Notes: generated by a model not told the origin, from the sequence alone. Counted from the first letter of the stretch, positions 6,378-15,390 are shown. The stretch is DNA of 35,650 nt from Candidatus Saccharimonadota bacterium (GCA_017552385.1 JAFZQB010000002.1:1-35650); one strand, 5' to 3'. Numbers and translations: made by a program.

Positions 6378-7613
6378 ATGAGGTTATCAAAGACTTTTGT
6401 GAAAACATTGCGTGAGGCGCCAAAGGATGAAACGGCGAAGAACGCTCAACTTTTAATCCGAGCGGGCTATATTCATAAGGAGATGGCGGGAGTTTATGAT
6501 TATCTTCCGATGGGGCTTAGAGTAATTGAGAAAATTAAGCAGGTGATTAGAGAAGAGTTAAATGCGATTGGGGCGGAGGAGATGCAACTGACGGCACTGC
6601 AAAATCCAGAGCCTTGGAAAAAGACAGACAGATGGGATGACCAGAAGATGGACGTATGGTTTAAGACTGAGCTTGCTGCTGGAGGCGAGTTGGGTCTTGC
6701 GCCAACGCACGAAGAGCCTTTGACGAACATGATGCGAGATTATATTTCGAGCTATCGTGACTTACCAGCTTTGGTATATCAGTTCCAGACAAAATTTAGA
6801 AATGAGCTGAGAGCTAAGAGTGGTATTTTGCGTACTCGTGAGTTCTTGATGAAGGATTTGTACTCGTTTGCAGCAGATGAGGAAACGCACAAAAAGATTT
6901 ATGCAGCAGTGGAAGGGGCGTATGCAAAGATATATGAGCGTTTAGGGATCGGTGATGATACTTATGAAACGTTTGCGAGCGGTGGGGTATTTTCTAAGTA
7001 CTCGCATGAGTATCAGACTTTGCTACCCGTAGGCGAGGATACAGTATATTACAACGGAGACAAATCGGTGGTGCTCAATAAAGAGGTGCTTAATGATGAG
7101 ATATTGAGTGATCTTGGCGTGAAGCGAGAAGAGCTTACAGAGGATACTGGGGCTGAGGTAGGAAACATATTTACTTTGAAATATAAATATAGCGAGCCAC
7201 TTGGCTTAAAGTATCAAACCAGAGATGGGGAACAGCAGACTGTGTTTATGGGTTGTTATGGGATAGGAGTCAGTAGAGTATTCGGTGTAATTGTAGAGAA
7301 ATATGCGGATGATAAGGGTTTGGTATGGCCGAAGGAGATTGCCCCTTATCAATATTATATTCTAGCGATGGGTGAGAAGGGGACCGAGAAGGCTGTAGAA
7401 ATATATGATAAGTTTGGCATGAAGGATGAAATGATTCTTGATGATAGAGATGCTAGATTTGGCGAGAAAATGAGCGACGCAGAACTACTTGGTATTCCAT
7501 ACAGAGTGATTATATCTGACCGTACTCTAGAGACTGGAGAAGTTGAAATAACCGAACGAGCTACGGGAAAGACCGAGAGAATTTCTATTGACAAATTTGT
7601 AGAGACTCTGTAG
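6378..7613 (+). CDS. proS: Proline--tRNA ligase, short form without insertion domain
   Basis: 411 aa class II synthetase that charges tRNA-Pro. The N-terminal catalytic start (GYIHKEMAGVYDYLPMG) is followed by motif 2 (FRNELRAKSGILRTREF, about 140-156), the proline-site stretch KDLYSF, motif 3 (GCYGIGVSRVFG near 290) and a C-terminal anticodon-binding domain (about 325-411). Bacterial-type ProRS is about 570 aa with an INS editing domain between motifs 2 and 3. Here that interval is only about 130 residues, so the editing domain is absent and mischarged Ala-tRNA-Pro would need trans editing. The start is set by the near-leaderless promoter. greA follows on the same strand. Confidence 0.93.
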   Translation: MRLSKTFVKTLREAPKDETAKNAQLLIRAGYIHKEMAGVYDYLPMGLRVIEKIKQVIREELNAIGAEEMQLTALQNPEPWKKTDRWDDQKMDVWFKTELAAGGELGLAPTHEEPLTNMMRDYISSYRDLPALVYQFQTKFRNELRAKSGILRTREFLMKDLYSFAADEETHKKIYAAVEGAYAKIYERLGIGDDTYETFASGGVFSKYSHEYQTLLPVGEDTVYYNGDKSVVLNKEVLNDEILSDLGVKREELTEDTGAEVGNIFTLKYKYSEPLGLKYQTRDGEQQTVFMGCYGIGVSRVFGVIVEKYADDKGLVWPKEIAPYQYYILAMGEKGTEKAVEIYDKFGMKDEMILDDRDARFGEKMSDAELLGIPYRVIISDRTLETGEVEITERATGKTERISIDKFVETL

Positions 7614-7665
7614 ACTCTAAGAAGTATTATTGAAAACGATTATACTTCCAGGAGGAGACGCTATT

Positions 7666-8115
7666 ATGCGAAAGAAGACTGTTGATCTGACTAAGGAGGG
7701 GAAAGCTGAACTTGAAAAAGAGCTAAAGAAGCGCATTGCCGAGCGTGAGGCAATCAAAGAGAAGATTGCAACGGCTCGTGCTTTTGGTGATTTATCAGAG
7801 AATGAAGATTATTCTGCAGCGAGAAGCGAGCAGAAGTTGAATGAAGGCCGTATTGCTGAAATCGAAGATATTCTTAAAAATGTTAAGATTATCGCAAATC
7901 GTGGACACGAGAAAGTCGGAATTGGAGCTAAGGTTACCGTTTCGCTTTCTGGCAAGAAGTACACTTATGACATAGTTGGGCCAGTAGAGGCGAATCCGCT
8001 TGAGGGTAAAGTTTCTGACCAAAGTCCAATCGGAAAAGCGCTTCTAGGGAAGCGTGCCGGCGAAGAATACAATCTTCCGAATGGTAATAAAGGTAAAATT
8101 ATTTCAGTAGAATAA
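7666..8115 (+). CDS. greA: Transcription elongation factor GreA
   Basis: 149 aa. The N-terminal coiled coil includes the GreA signature with acidic tip (FGDLSENEDY), followed by a C-terminal FKBP-like domain ending GNKGKIISVE. It stimulates RNA polymerase to cleave backtracked transcripts. A longer reading from a TTG at 7630 is possible, but the ATG at 7666 has an excellent AGGAGGAG site 9-16 bases upstream and matches family length. A possible -10 (TATACT) lies just upstream at about 7642, so it may have its own promoter as well as read-through from proS. Confidence 0.93.
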   Translation: MRKKTVDLTKEGKAELEKELKKRIAEREAIKEKIATARAFGDLSENEDYSAARSEQKLNEGRIAEIEDILKNVKIIANRGHEKVGIGAKVTVSLSGKKYTYDIVGPVEANPLEGKVSDQSPIGKALLGKRAGEEYNLPNGNKGKIISVE

Positions 8116-8164
8116 AGTTCAGTTTTGGTGGGTTGGTTTTTTGTGAGCCGTGATTGGAAAATGC

Positions 8165-8170
8165 TATAAT
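8165..8170 (+). promoter_or_regulatory. -10 box of the CDF transporter gene, leaderless
   Basis: TGC-TATAAT ends exactly 7 bases before ATG 8177. It decides that start over the in-frame GTG at 8150, which would lie upstream of the promoter. Confidence 0.75.
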
Positions 8171-8176
8171 AAGCAT

Positions 8177-9028
8177 ATGGATAATAGACTCGAACGGATA
8201 ACACTTGCAAGTTTTGTGGGGATTGTTTTGAACCTATCTTTGGTTGTGGTGAAGATGGCTTTGGGTATTGTTTCTGGGTCAGTGTCAATTTTAACTGATG
8301 CTGTAAATAATATGACTGACACTATGTCGGCGGTGGTGACGTTGGTGGGTGTGAAATTGGCACGGAAAAAACCGGATAGAAAGCACCCTCATGGCCACGG
8401 TAGGATTGAATATATAGCGGCATTGGTGGTGGGATTGATTATTCTAGGTGTAGGTATTGTGGCGGCCTTTGAAAGCATACCGAAAATCACAAAGCCAGTG
8501 ATCGCAAGCTATTCGGTTTGGACGGTTGTTGTAATCTTCGTTGCTGTCGTAGCGAAGTTGTTATATGGACGCTATTTGATTCGAGTAGGTAAAGCAACTA
8601 AGTCGCGGAGTTTGGAAGGCTCTGGAGTGGACGCGTTGTTTGATGCATTACTTAGCTTTGGAACGCTTGTGGGGGCGGCTATAAGTTTGTTGTTCGGTGT
8701 TTCAGTGGATGGATGGATTGGGCTAATTATTTCGGCGTTTATTGTGAAATCTGCATTCGAGATACTGAGCGAGGGCGTTACAGATATTATTGGGCGGCGT
8801 GCAGACGATAGGTTAGCACGAAGGATTCGTGAGAAGATTCGAAATACTGAGGGTATAAAAGGAATCAAGAGTCTTGTTTTGCATGATTATGGGCCAGAGG
8901 ATGTGAGCGGCATCGCGAGGGTAAAGGTAAACAGACGGCTAAGCGTGAATGAGCTGACGAAAATAAGCGAGAGGCTCGAAAGAGAAATAAAGGAAGAATT
9001 TGGCGTAGATTTGATAGTTGGTGTGTAG
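8177..9028 (+). CDS. Cation diffusion facilitator (CDF) metal efflux transporter
   Basis: 283 aa. Six predicted transmembrane helices (within 8-205) are followed by a cytoplasmic ferredoxin-like C-terminal domain. Diagnostic features are TDAVNNMTD in TM2, the cytoplasmic loop HPHGHGRIEY after TM2, and GVDALFDALLS in TM5. It exports divalent metals (Zn, Fe, Mn, Co class) by proton antiport as a dimer. TM2 has Asp and Asn where zinc-type YiiP has two Asp, so Zn specificity should not be assumed. The start was moved from GTG 8150 to ATG 8177 because the -10 box lies between them. Confidence 0.9.
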   Translation: MDNRLERITLASFVGIVLNLSLVVVKMALGIVSGSVSILTDAVNNMTDTMSAVVTLVGVKLARKKPDRKHPHGHGRIEYIAALVVGLIILGVGIVAAFESIPKITKPVIASYSVWTVVVIFVAVVAKLLYGRYLIRVGKATKSRSLEGSGVDALFDALLSFGTLVGAAISLLFGVSVDGWIGLIISAFIVKSAFEILSEGVTDIIGRRADDRLARRIREKIRNTEGIKGIKSLVLHDYGPEDVSGIARVKVNRRLSVNELTKISERLEREIKEEFGVDLIVGV

Positions 9029-9047
9029 TTTTGTGATTGCTTTGTAA

Positions 9048-9076
9048 TTGACTTGAGACTTTTGAAATAGTATTAT
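9048..9076 (+). promoter_or_regulatory. Promoter of the papain-like protease gene
   Basis: TTGACT (9048-9053), a 17-base spacer and TATTAT (9071-9076). The predicted leader is about 27 bases with a weak AAGG before the ATG. Confidence 0.7.
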
Positions 9077-9109
9077 TATAAGCATAAAGGTTATATAAAA
9101 AGGCAGAAA

Positions 9110-11857
9110 ATGAAAACTCCACACTCTGCATTGCAGATTTCGGCCAAGAAGCGTTTTTTTGCGGGCCTGCAAAAGATTTCTGGTCGGTATAAATATTACC
9201 TAGTTGTTGGATTGATTGTACTAATGGCGCCTGTGGTGGTGGGCCTGACTTTTGCTGAAAGTGACGAGGCCGATGGAACTAAAGAGCTTGATGAAACTGG
9301 TTTAGTGGATGAGGGAGAAGAAGACAATGAGGGAGAGACGGAAGAAGGTAACAAGTATGATGAGGAGGAAATCGGTGATGAAGAGGACGATGAGGAGAAT
9401 GAAAAAGAGAATGACGACGATAAATACAAGGATGAAGAGGAGGACGATGAGAAGAGCGGAGAAGAAGATGATAATGAAGGAGAAGAGGAAATTGATGAAA
9501 GCGAAGGTGGGGACATCTTAGACGAGGATAATGTTGTAGAAACGGACGAAACAGACGAATTACGCGAAGCTTTGTTTGCAGCATCTTCTTTGCATCATGG
9601 GCCAGTAGGGGGCAAGAATATGCGTGCGTCAAGCTCTCTGTTTTCTGGAGATAGTGTTTCGTTGCGAGGGGCTATGAAACGCGGGGATGCGAATTTGCCG
9701 TCTTATTATAACTCACGCGAACAGTCTTTTGGTTCTGGTATTGCTGTAAAGAAACAGAACTCTGAAAGCTTATGTTGGTCATATGCGACCTCATCCACTA
9801 TCGAGTATTACATAGCGAGGGCTGGGCTTGCTGGTACAAGTGCCGATAAAGCAATTTCTCCAAAACATGTTGATTATCAAATGGTTGCTGCTAGCGAGGC
9901 CTATAAGACTAGTAATGGCAAAAATGCGTTATATGAACGTGCTGTGGGCTTGGGCGGCGCTAGAAGTTTAGGCGATGGCGGTACTGATCAGCATATTTTG
10001 CTAGCTTTCTCAAACCCATTGGCGTTAATGAGCGAGACGGATTTCGGGTCGGTAATTAAATCTAACGATAGTAGACTGTCTGCGATTTCTGTGTATGAAG
10101 ATATTTGGCGCACGGGCTTAAATATGACTGTATTGACGAGCCGTGACGACTTGCAGGTCTACAATGTGAAACAGAATTATAGCGATATCAATAATGCTGC
10201 TCGCTCGAAGTATGTGGTGACTGGCGCTAAAATAGTCGCTCTTAGCGATTATGGTGAGAGCACTCAAAAGACCGCTGCGGTCAATACGGTGAAAGCCGCT
10301 GTTAAGGCGTATGGTGCAGTTTCATTTGGCTCTTTCTGGGATGAGGATAATTGTATGCATTCTGACATCATCAAGGATGGTGATGGCAATCCTGTGACTG
10401 ATAGTAATGGCGTTTATCAATTGGGGTATACAATAATTGATCGTGGCATGTCGGTTTGCGATAATAATACTGGTCATCAAATGGCTATCGTTGGCTGGGA
10501 CGATTCATGGGCATATGAGGATAACGGAGTGCAGAAGACAGGGGCATTTATTGTGCAGAATTCTTGGGGAGATGGTGCGTATTCCGTGCCACTTGAAAGT
10601 GGTGGCACTGCTTATGCGCACGATAACTTTTACTTGAGCTATAACTCAGCTTTAGATGTAATATTAATTGATTCAGTTGAATCGTTAAGTAATTATGACC
10701 ATGCTTACTCGGCGAATGATTATGGTGCAGAAACGATAACGCCCGGTAATAAGGAATTGATTTTTGAGTTTACGTCTAGCGGATCGGAGAAGCTGAAAGA
10801 AATTTCGATGGTTGATATGGGATATAATAATGTATCCTATGATGTGTACGTGAGTGCCAACGGGACTAGTGGTGGTTTTGTGAATAAGGGATCATATACT
10901 TCGTATATTGGTATAAATAAATTTACCTTCGATGAGCCAATAGCGGTCAATGGAAAGTTCGCGATAAAACTAGTAAGGAGTGCGGTTGCTTTCAGCAGCT
11001 TAGAGCGTGTAGCAGATGCATTGAACGCTTTTACAATTAACAATTCTGCTCCTGCATCTCATACCTTTACTCTCACGCTGAACGCCAATGGTGGCTCATT
11101 TGCTACTGGTGCCGCTACGACTACTAGCTGCACGACTACTGGAATTAGTTGTGCGGTTACGGTTCCAAGTACTGTACCAACGAATGGCAGTAAAGTATTT
11201 GAAGGTTGGGCTGATTCTAACACTGCTACGGCGAGCACACATGCTTCTGGCAGCTCGATAACACTAAGTGCTGATAAAACGATTTATGCGGTTTATTCTG
11301 AGCCTGAGGAGCCTGAACCGGAGCCGTCTAGCGATGCGTATTTATCGTCGCTTGAAGTTCAATTCAAGATTAATGGGGAAACTATAGTTGCAGATATTGA
11401 CCCTGAGTTCGATAAAGACGTGACTGATTACGAAGTCTTTATCAGAGAGGGGTATGATAGTGATGCCTTCGAAGGCGGCTTGGCTGCCTTAGTGTTGGTG
11501 AGCACGGAAGACAGTGGTGCAACTGTGACGGACGAAACAGTTGTTGTGGATGATAGGGTAGAGTTGATGACAATTACTGTGATTGCCGAAGATGGAACAA
11601 GAATGATTTATAGATTAACTATATACTATCCAGACGACACGCCGGATGTGCCGGATACTGGTGGTTCGGAAGTTGTTCCTGGTGTGCCAAACACTGGGTT
11701 TAAACTGAAAGAATTTAGTAGTGTTAGAAATGCTGGAACACCAGTTTTGATGATTCTGTTGATTATCGCTGGAATAGGTATGGTTGTCATTAGGTTATTT
11801 GCTAGAAGACCTAATGTCGAGAACGAATCGATTATATTTGTTGATAAAGAGATGTAA
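9110..11857 (+). CDS. Large surface-anchored papain-like (C1A) cysteine protease with acidic stalk
   Basis: 915 aa. A signal/anchor helix (about 29-47) is followed by a very acidic low-complexity segment (about 49-152, mostly E and D). A C1A peptidase core follows: oxyanion Gln216, nucleophile Cys222 in QNSESLCW, His456 in GHQMAIVGW and Asn484 in QNSWG. Next come a lectin-like beta domain (about 510-640), an InlB B-repeat-like module (about 648-725), a cadherin-like beta domain (about 735-830), the motif VPNTGF near 853 and a C-terminal transmembrane helix with Arg-rich tail. The active site looks intact, so an active secreted protease bound to the cell surface is expected. A role in host contact fits the epibiont lifestyle but is inference. 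Confidence 0.88.
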   Translation: MKTPHSALQISAKKRFFAGLQKISGRYKYYLVVGLIVLMAPVVVGLTFAESDEADGTKELDETGLVDEGEEDNEGETEEGNKYDEEEIGDEEDDEENEKENDDDKYKDEEEDDEKSGEEDDNEGEEEIDESEGGDILDEDNVVETDETDELREALFAASSLHHGPVGGKNMRASSSLFSGDSVSLRGAMKRGDANLPSYYNSREQSFGSGIAVKKQNSESLCWSYATSSTIEYYIARAGLAGTSADKAISPKHVDYQMVAASEAYKTSNGKNALYERAVGLGGARSLGDGGTDQHILLAFSNPLALMSETDFGSVIKSNDSRLSAISVYEDIWRTGLNMTVLTSRDDLQVYNVKQNYSDINNAARSKYVVTGAKIVALSDYGESTQKTAAVNTVKAAVKAYGAVSFGSFWDEDNCMHSDIIKDGDGNPVTDSNGVYQLGYTIIDRGMSVCDNNTGHQMAIVGWDDSWAYEDNGVQKTGAFIVQNSWGDGAYSVPLESGGTAYAHDNFYLSYNSALDVILIDSVESLSNYDHAYSANDYGAETITPGNKELIFEFTSSGSEKLKEISMVDMGYNNVSYDVYVSANGTSGGFVNKGSYTSYIGINKFTFDEPIAVNGKFAIKLVRSAVAFSSLERVADALNAFTINNSAPASHTFTLTLNANGGSFATGAATTTSCTTTGISCAVTVPSTVPTNGSKVFEGWADSNTATASTHASGSSITLSADKTIYAVYSEPEEPEPEPSSDAYLSSLEVQFKINGETIVADIDPEFDKDVTDYEVFIREGYDSDAFEGGLAALVLVSTEDSGATVTDETVVVDDRVELMTITVIAEDGTRMIYRLTIYYPDDTPDVPDTGGSEVVPGVPNTGFKLKEFSSVRNAGTPVLMILLIIAGIGMVVIRLFARRPNVENESIIFVDKEM

Positions 11858-11869
11858 TTATAGTCAAGT

Positions 11870-11886
11870 AAAGCAGACTGCTTTTT
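11870..11886 (+). terminator. Short Rho-independent terminator
   Basis: Stem AAAGCA/TGCTTT (11870-11875 with 11879-11884), loop GAC, running into T. The stem is short, so termination may be partial. Confidence 0.6.
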
Positions 11887-11917
11887 GTGTCGCATGAAAT
11901 CTTTTTAATAAAAGGTA

Positions 11918-11923
11918 TATAAT
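11918..11923 (+). promoter_or_regulatory. -10 box of the deacetylase gene, leaderless
   Basis: TATAAT ends exactly 7 bases before the GTG at 11930. It lacks the TG of the extended -10. Confidence 0.65.
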
Positions 11924-11929
11924 AAAAGC

Positions 11930-13351
11930 GTGAGCCATAGAAAGATAAGACCATATATAGTGATTTTGCTTGGACTTGTTGTAGCGTTATTGTCGTTGGA
12001 GCTTTTATGGATTTTGACACCGAAGTTTAGATACTTTGGTTTTTTGTGGGAACGTAAGGTTGAGTATATGGATGAGTATGAAGTGCAAAATGGCGAAGTT
12101 TGTTTTGGTACCTTTATAAATTGTGAGCCGATTGAATTTAGTGTTGACGGGAACGTGAATACTGAAGAACTTGGTGAGTATGGGCTAACTTACACTGTGC
12201 AATATGGTGATAAGATGGTCGAGAGGGAAGTGATTGTAAAGGTTGTTGATGAAACGCCGCCAGAGCTTGAACTGACCGAATTTGAGGATGTCGATGAGAA
12301 TGAGGCGAGGGTTTCGGTATGCCCGAACGGTAAAATTCCGTGGATTCGAATGAGCGCTAAAGACATACATGACGGTGATTTAACAGAAGATATTAAAATG
12401 GAGCTGGATGGCAGGGAGTTGGTAAGGATTTCTGTCTCTGACTCAAGCGGGAATGTTGCCGAAAGGATTGTGAAGGGTGTTGTTGAAGACAAAATTGCTC
12501 CAGTAGTTACGATAAACGGTTCAGAAATGATTACGTTGGTTCATGGATCGTCGTATGAAGATGAGGGTGCAGTAGCCGAAGATAACTGTGACGGGACGGT
12601 TGAGGTTGCAATAGATGGCAAAGTAGATGCTGACACGGTAGTTGGAGAATATACAATTAAATACAAAGCACAGGATGAAGCTGGCAACGAAAGCGAGAAA
12701 AGCCGTACTGTGAAGGTCGTAAACCCTGAAGATGGGAATAAGATTGTGTACCTAACATTTGACGATGGACCTGGAGAATATACGGGAAAGTTGCTCGATG
12801 TGCTTGCAAGGTATGGTGTGAAGGCTACTTTCTTTGTGACTGGGAGAGGTGATGATAACCTAATAAAGCGAGAATATGATGAAGGGCATACGGTTGCATT
12901 GCATACTTATTCACATGACTATGCGTATGTATATTCTAGCGTAGGAAATTATTTTGAGGATTTATATGCGATTAGAGATAGAGTGCAGAGAATTACTGGG
13001 TATACCCCAACGCTAATTAGATTTCCTGGAGGGAGTTCAAACACAATTAGCGCGCGCTATAACCGAGGGATTATGAGTGCGCTTGTTGGTGAGGTCGGAA
13101 GAAGAGGGTTTGACTATGCGGATTGGAATTTATCTTCAGGAGATGCGGGCGCTGCTTCGACTGCGGACCAGGTATATTGGAACGTGATCTCGAGATTGGG
13201 GGAAGGAAGGTATGTAGTGTTGCAGCATGATATTAAGGGTTTTTCGGTGGATGCCGTAGAGAGAATAATACAATATGGACGCGCTAACGGATACGTCTTC
13301 TTGCCTATGACGACTGGCTCGTTTCTAGCGAAGCATGGCGTAAATAATTAA
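11930..13351 (+). CDS. Membrane-anchored polysaccharide deacetylase (CE4) with Ig-like domains
   Basis: 473 aa. An N-terminal anchor helix (about 9-30) is followed by two or three Ig-like/DUF5011-type beta domains (about 40-260; ADTVVGEYTIKYKAQDEAGN is typical) and a C-terminal NodB homology domain (about 265-470). CE4 motifs are complete: TFDDGPG (Asp278/279), HTYSHDY (His325, His329 metal ligands), RFPGG, ADWN and LQHD. It removes N-acetyl groups from peptidoglycan or another extracellular GlcNAc polymer in a metal-dependent way. It could give lysozyme resistance or modify the glycan made by the upstream glycosyltransferase. The GTG start is chosen because it sits at the predicted +1. Confidence 0.9.
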   Translation: MSHRKIRPYIVILLGLVVALLSLELLWILTPKFRYFGFLWERKVEYMDEYEVQNGEVCFGTFINCEPIEFSVDGNVNTEELGEYGLTYTVQYGDKMVEREVIVKVVDETPPELELTEFEDVDENEARVSVCPNGKIPWIRMSAKDIHDGDLTEDIKMELDGRELVRISVSDSSGNVAERIVKGVVEDKIAPVVTINGSEMITLVHGSSYEDEGAVAEDNCDGTVEVAIDGKVDADTVVGEYTIKYKAQDEAGNESEKSRTVKVVNPEDGNKIVYLTFDDGPGEYTGKLLDVLARYGVKATFFVTGRGDDNLIKREYDEGHTVALHTYSHDYAYVYSSVGNYFEDLYAIRDRVQRITGYTPTLIRFPGGSSNTISARYNRGIMSALVGEVGRRGFDYADWNLSSGDAGAASTADQVYWNVISRLGEGRYVVLQHDIKGFSVDAVERIIQYGRANGYVFLPMTTGSFLAKHGVNN

Positions 13352-13446
13352 CGGACAACTTAAGCCGGCGCGCTTTAAAGGCTCTTATACTATCAGAGAG
13401 TAGGTTTTGGAATCAAGTGTGTAAAAGAGTTACTCAAGAGATGTGG

Positions 13447-13452
13447 TATAAT
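13447..13452 (+). promoter_or_regulatory. -10 box of the Lys-rich membrane protein gene
   Basis: TGG-TATAAT. The ATG at 13473 is 21 bases on and has GGAGGAG at 13462-13468, so this mRNA carries a conventional leader. Confidence 0.7.
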
Positions 13453-13472
13453 GAAAAAAATGGAGGAGTATT

Positions 13473-14375
13473 ATGGCTGAAAAGAAGACTGAAAAGAAAA
13501 CGACCGCAAAGAAGGCAGTGACAAAAGCGCCGAAAAAAACTGAAGTCAAAAAGAAGCCAAACGTAAAGCGAGCCGAAGCTAAGAAGAGGCCCGAAGCAAA
13601 AGCTGAAGACGTGAAAAAGCCCGAATTGGAGACTAATGAAGAAAAGATACCTGAGAAGAAGGAGAAACAAAAGAAAGACCATAGGGTTGTATGGGCGGTT
13701 ATTTTAACTTTTCTTTTTTCTGCGATGTTGTTTGGAATGGCGTTTTTTATTTTTATGAATTTGGAGGTAATTGCGGATGATGGGTTAGTCAGGATAGAGC
13801 ATGGAAAAATATATGTAGATAATAGAAAAAGAAAGTGTACTGGTAGTGACGTGAAAGATGAGGAGGAAGATGTTGTTGAAGAGATCGAGAAGCAGGAGAG
13901 TAGTTCTAAGGATGATAAGAGGAGCAGTTCTTCAACGGAGTCAGGTGAACTAGTCGAGAATCCAAATGCAAGAGTGGTCGTTAAAGGGGCGCAGTTAGTT
14001 GAGGTTGGGAATTTTGAGTTCTATCTTCCGAAAGATTTTGAAGCTGCAAGGGGGAATGGTAATGGGCGATTCGTGTATAACTTGATGGATGATGATGGTT
14101 GGGCGGATGTGAAAGTCTATGCGGAGAAGACTACAGCTGAGCTTATGAGCTATATGCAAAAGAAGGATTCGTTGCTTAGGCTGACCGATGCAACTTATTA
14201 TATGAATGGGGCTAGTTGGGTGGAGATGCAAAGTGGTTCGAGTGTGGCCTATGGGACGAGGCTTGGAGATACGGTTTATATGGTGGTCTTGAACATTAAG
14301 CTTGAGTCTGATGCGACCGATGAAGCTAGCCAGATGATCCCGAAGACGATTCGTCTAAAGAAGGTTTATAAGTAA
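13473..14375 (+). CDS. Lys-rich single-pass membrane protein of unknown function
   Basis: 300 aa. Residues 1-70 are a disordered Lys/Ala/Glu-rich cytoplasmic region with KK-A and KK-T repeats. One transmembrane helix (about 73-96) leads to an extracytoplasmic part. An acidic and Ser-rich linker (about 125-160) precedes a small folded domain (about 165-300) with alternating beta strands (NFEFYLPKDFEA, MVVLNIKLE). No known family is recognised. The layout suggests a sensor or anchoring protein whose polybasic tail may bind nucleic acid or membrane. The next gene starts 3 bases after its stop, so they form an operon. Confidence 0.7.
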   Translation: MAEKKTEKKTTAKKAVTKAPKKTEVKKKPNVKRAEAKKRPEAKAEDVKKPELETNEEKIPEKKEKQKKDHRVVWAVILTFLFSAMLFGMAFFIFMNLEVIADDGLVRIEHGKIYVDNRKRKCTGSDVKDEEEDVVEEIEKQESSSKDDKRSSSSTESGELVENPNARVVVKGAQLVEVGNFEFYLPKDFEAARGNGNGRFVYNLMDDDGWADVKVYAEKTTAELMSYMQKKDSLLRLTDATYYMNGASWVEMQSGSSVAYGTRLGDTVYMVVLNIKLESDATDEASQMIPKTIRLKKVYK

Positions 14376-14377
14376 TT

Positions 14378-14785
14378 ATGTCGAGAAGGAAAGTGAAGGT
14401 GCACGGGGTGTACCGGCATTTCAAGGGCCATTATTATATTGCAGAGGGCGTCGCAACGCATTCAGAGGATTTGAGTAAATATGTAGTTTATAGGCGACTA
14501 TGTGATGATGGTGAGTTATACGTCGTGCCACTAATAAGGAAGAGAGCCAAGATTCAGGAGTTATATAGAATATCTGAGGATGAATATTATATTGTGGAAG
14601 GTATCGCAACGCATTCGGAGGATTTGAATAAATATATGGTCTGCAAGCGTTTGGATAAAAGTAAGGACCTGCTATATATTCGGCCGCTTAAGATGTTTTT
14701 GAGTGAAGTTGATCACAAAAAGTACCCAAACGTAGAGCAAAGATGGAGGTTTGAAGAAGTAAGAAGCGTGAAGGGTGATAAGTGA
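14378..14785 (+). CDS. Tandem DUF1653 protein
   Basis: 135 aa. Two copies of a DUF1653-like unit lie side by side. Copy 1 (about 8-55) reads GVYRHFKGHYY then ATHSEDL. Copy 2 (about 60-112) reads LYRISEDEYY then ATHSEDL and ends IRPLKMF. DUF1653 proteins are usually single-copy and about 70-90 aa, with unknown function. The repeat of ATHSEDL-NKY in both halves shows internal duplication. Copy 1 lacks the C-terminal RPL-MF part. It ends in TGA, supporting standard stop usage. Confidence 0.8.
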   Translation: MSRRKVKVHGVYRHFKGHYYIAEGVATHSEDLSKYVVYRRLCDDGELYVVPLIRKRAKIQELYRISEDEYYIVEGIATHSEDLNKYMVCKRLDKSKDLLYIRPLKMFLSEVDHKKYPNVEQRWRFEEVRSVKGDK

Positions 14786-14793
14786 CGATGTGA

Positions 14794-14799
14794 TATAAT
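14794..14799 (+). promoter_or_regulatory. -10 box of the phosphatase/S51 operon, leaderless
   Basis: TGA-TATAAT ends exactly 7 bases before the ATG at 14806. Confidence 0.75.
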
Positions 14800-14805
14800 G
14801 GGGCT

Positions 14806-15390
14806 ATGAAATTATATCTTGTAAGACATGGTGAGACCGATTGGAATAAAGAGGGAAGAATGCAGGGTAGAAAGGGTGTTGGCCTGAATGAGGTAGGTCT
14901 GGAACAGGTAAAGATGCTCGGGGAAGAATTAAAAGATAAGGGGCTAGTGTTTGACGTTTGTTATGCTTCTCCTTTGAAGAGAGCCGTAGAGACAGCGGAA
15001 GTTTTAGTAGGGGGAAAATGCGAAATAGTATATGACGAAAGATTGATGGAGCGAGGTTTCGGAGTATTCGAAGGGAGAACTATGGAGGAGTTTTGGGATA
15101 GTGTAGGCGTGAACGATATTATGGACAGACGCTCGAACTATTCGGAAAAAGATTTGGAGCCGATAAAGAATGTACTCGAACGGGCAAAAAGTTTTTTAGA
15201 TGACATAAAAAAAGAATACATTGATGACGAGAGGGTGCTAGTTGTGTCGCATGGAGCTCTGTTGAGAGCGCTCCATTTCGAGATTGTTGGATATAATGAT
15301 GAGACGAATTTTCATGATTTTAGCTTTAAAAATGCCGAGATGAGAGAATACGATATCGACAGTGCTAAGTCATTGAGGAAAGAAAAATGA
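14806..15390 (+). CDS. Histidine phosphatase (phosphoglycerate mutase-like) family protein
   Basis: 194 aa. All branch-1 histidine phosphatase landmarks are present: LVRHGET at 5-11 (phospho-His), SPLKRA near 55 (Arg), ERGFGVFEG near 83 (catalytic Glu) and VSHGALLR near 148 (second His). Likely reactions include cofactor-dependent phosphoglycerate mutase-like phosphatase or alpha-ribazole phosphatase-type activity, but the substrate is not determinable. The next gene overlaps its stop by four bases (ATGA), so translation is coupled. Confidence 0.88.
   Translation: MKLYLVRHGETDWNKEGRMQGRKGVGLNEVGLEQVKMLGEELKDKGLVFDVCYASPLKRAVETAEVLVGGKCEIVYDERLMERGFGVFEGRTMEEFWDSVGVNDIMDRRSNYSEKDLEPIKNVLERAKSFLDDIKKEYIDDERVLVVSHGALLRALHFEIVGYNDETNFHDFSFKNAEMREYDIDSAKSLRKEK

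Noticed and set aside
7630-7665. N-terminal extension of GreA from TTG
   Set aside because: The ATG at 7666 has a strong ribosome site and the extension is not part of the family.
9196-9632. Long Ser/His-rich frames opposite and overlapping the acidic stalk
   Set aside because: These are shadows of the GAA/GAT-rich repeat in the papain-like protease gene.
14378-15390. UGA recoded as glycine (SR1/Gracilibacteria code)
   Set aside because: TGA ends two genes at natural family length, and no in-frame TGA interrupts any conserved domain.
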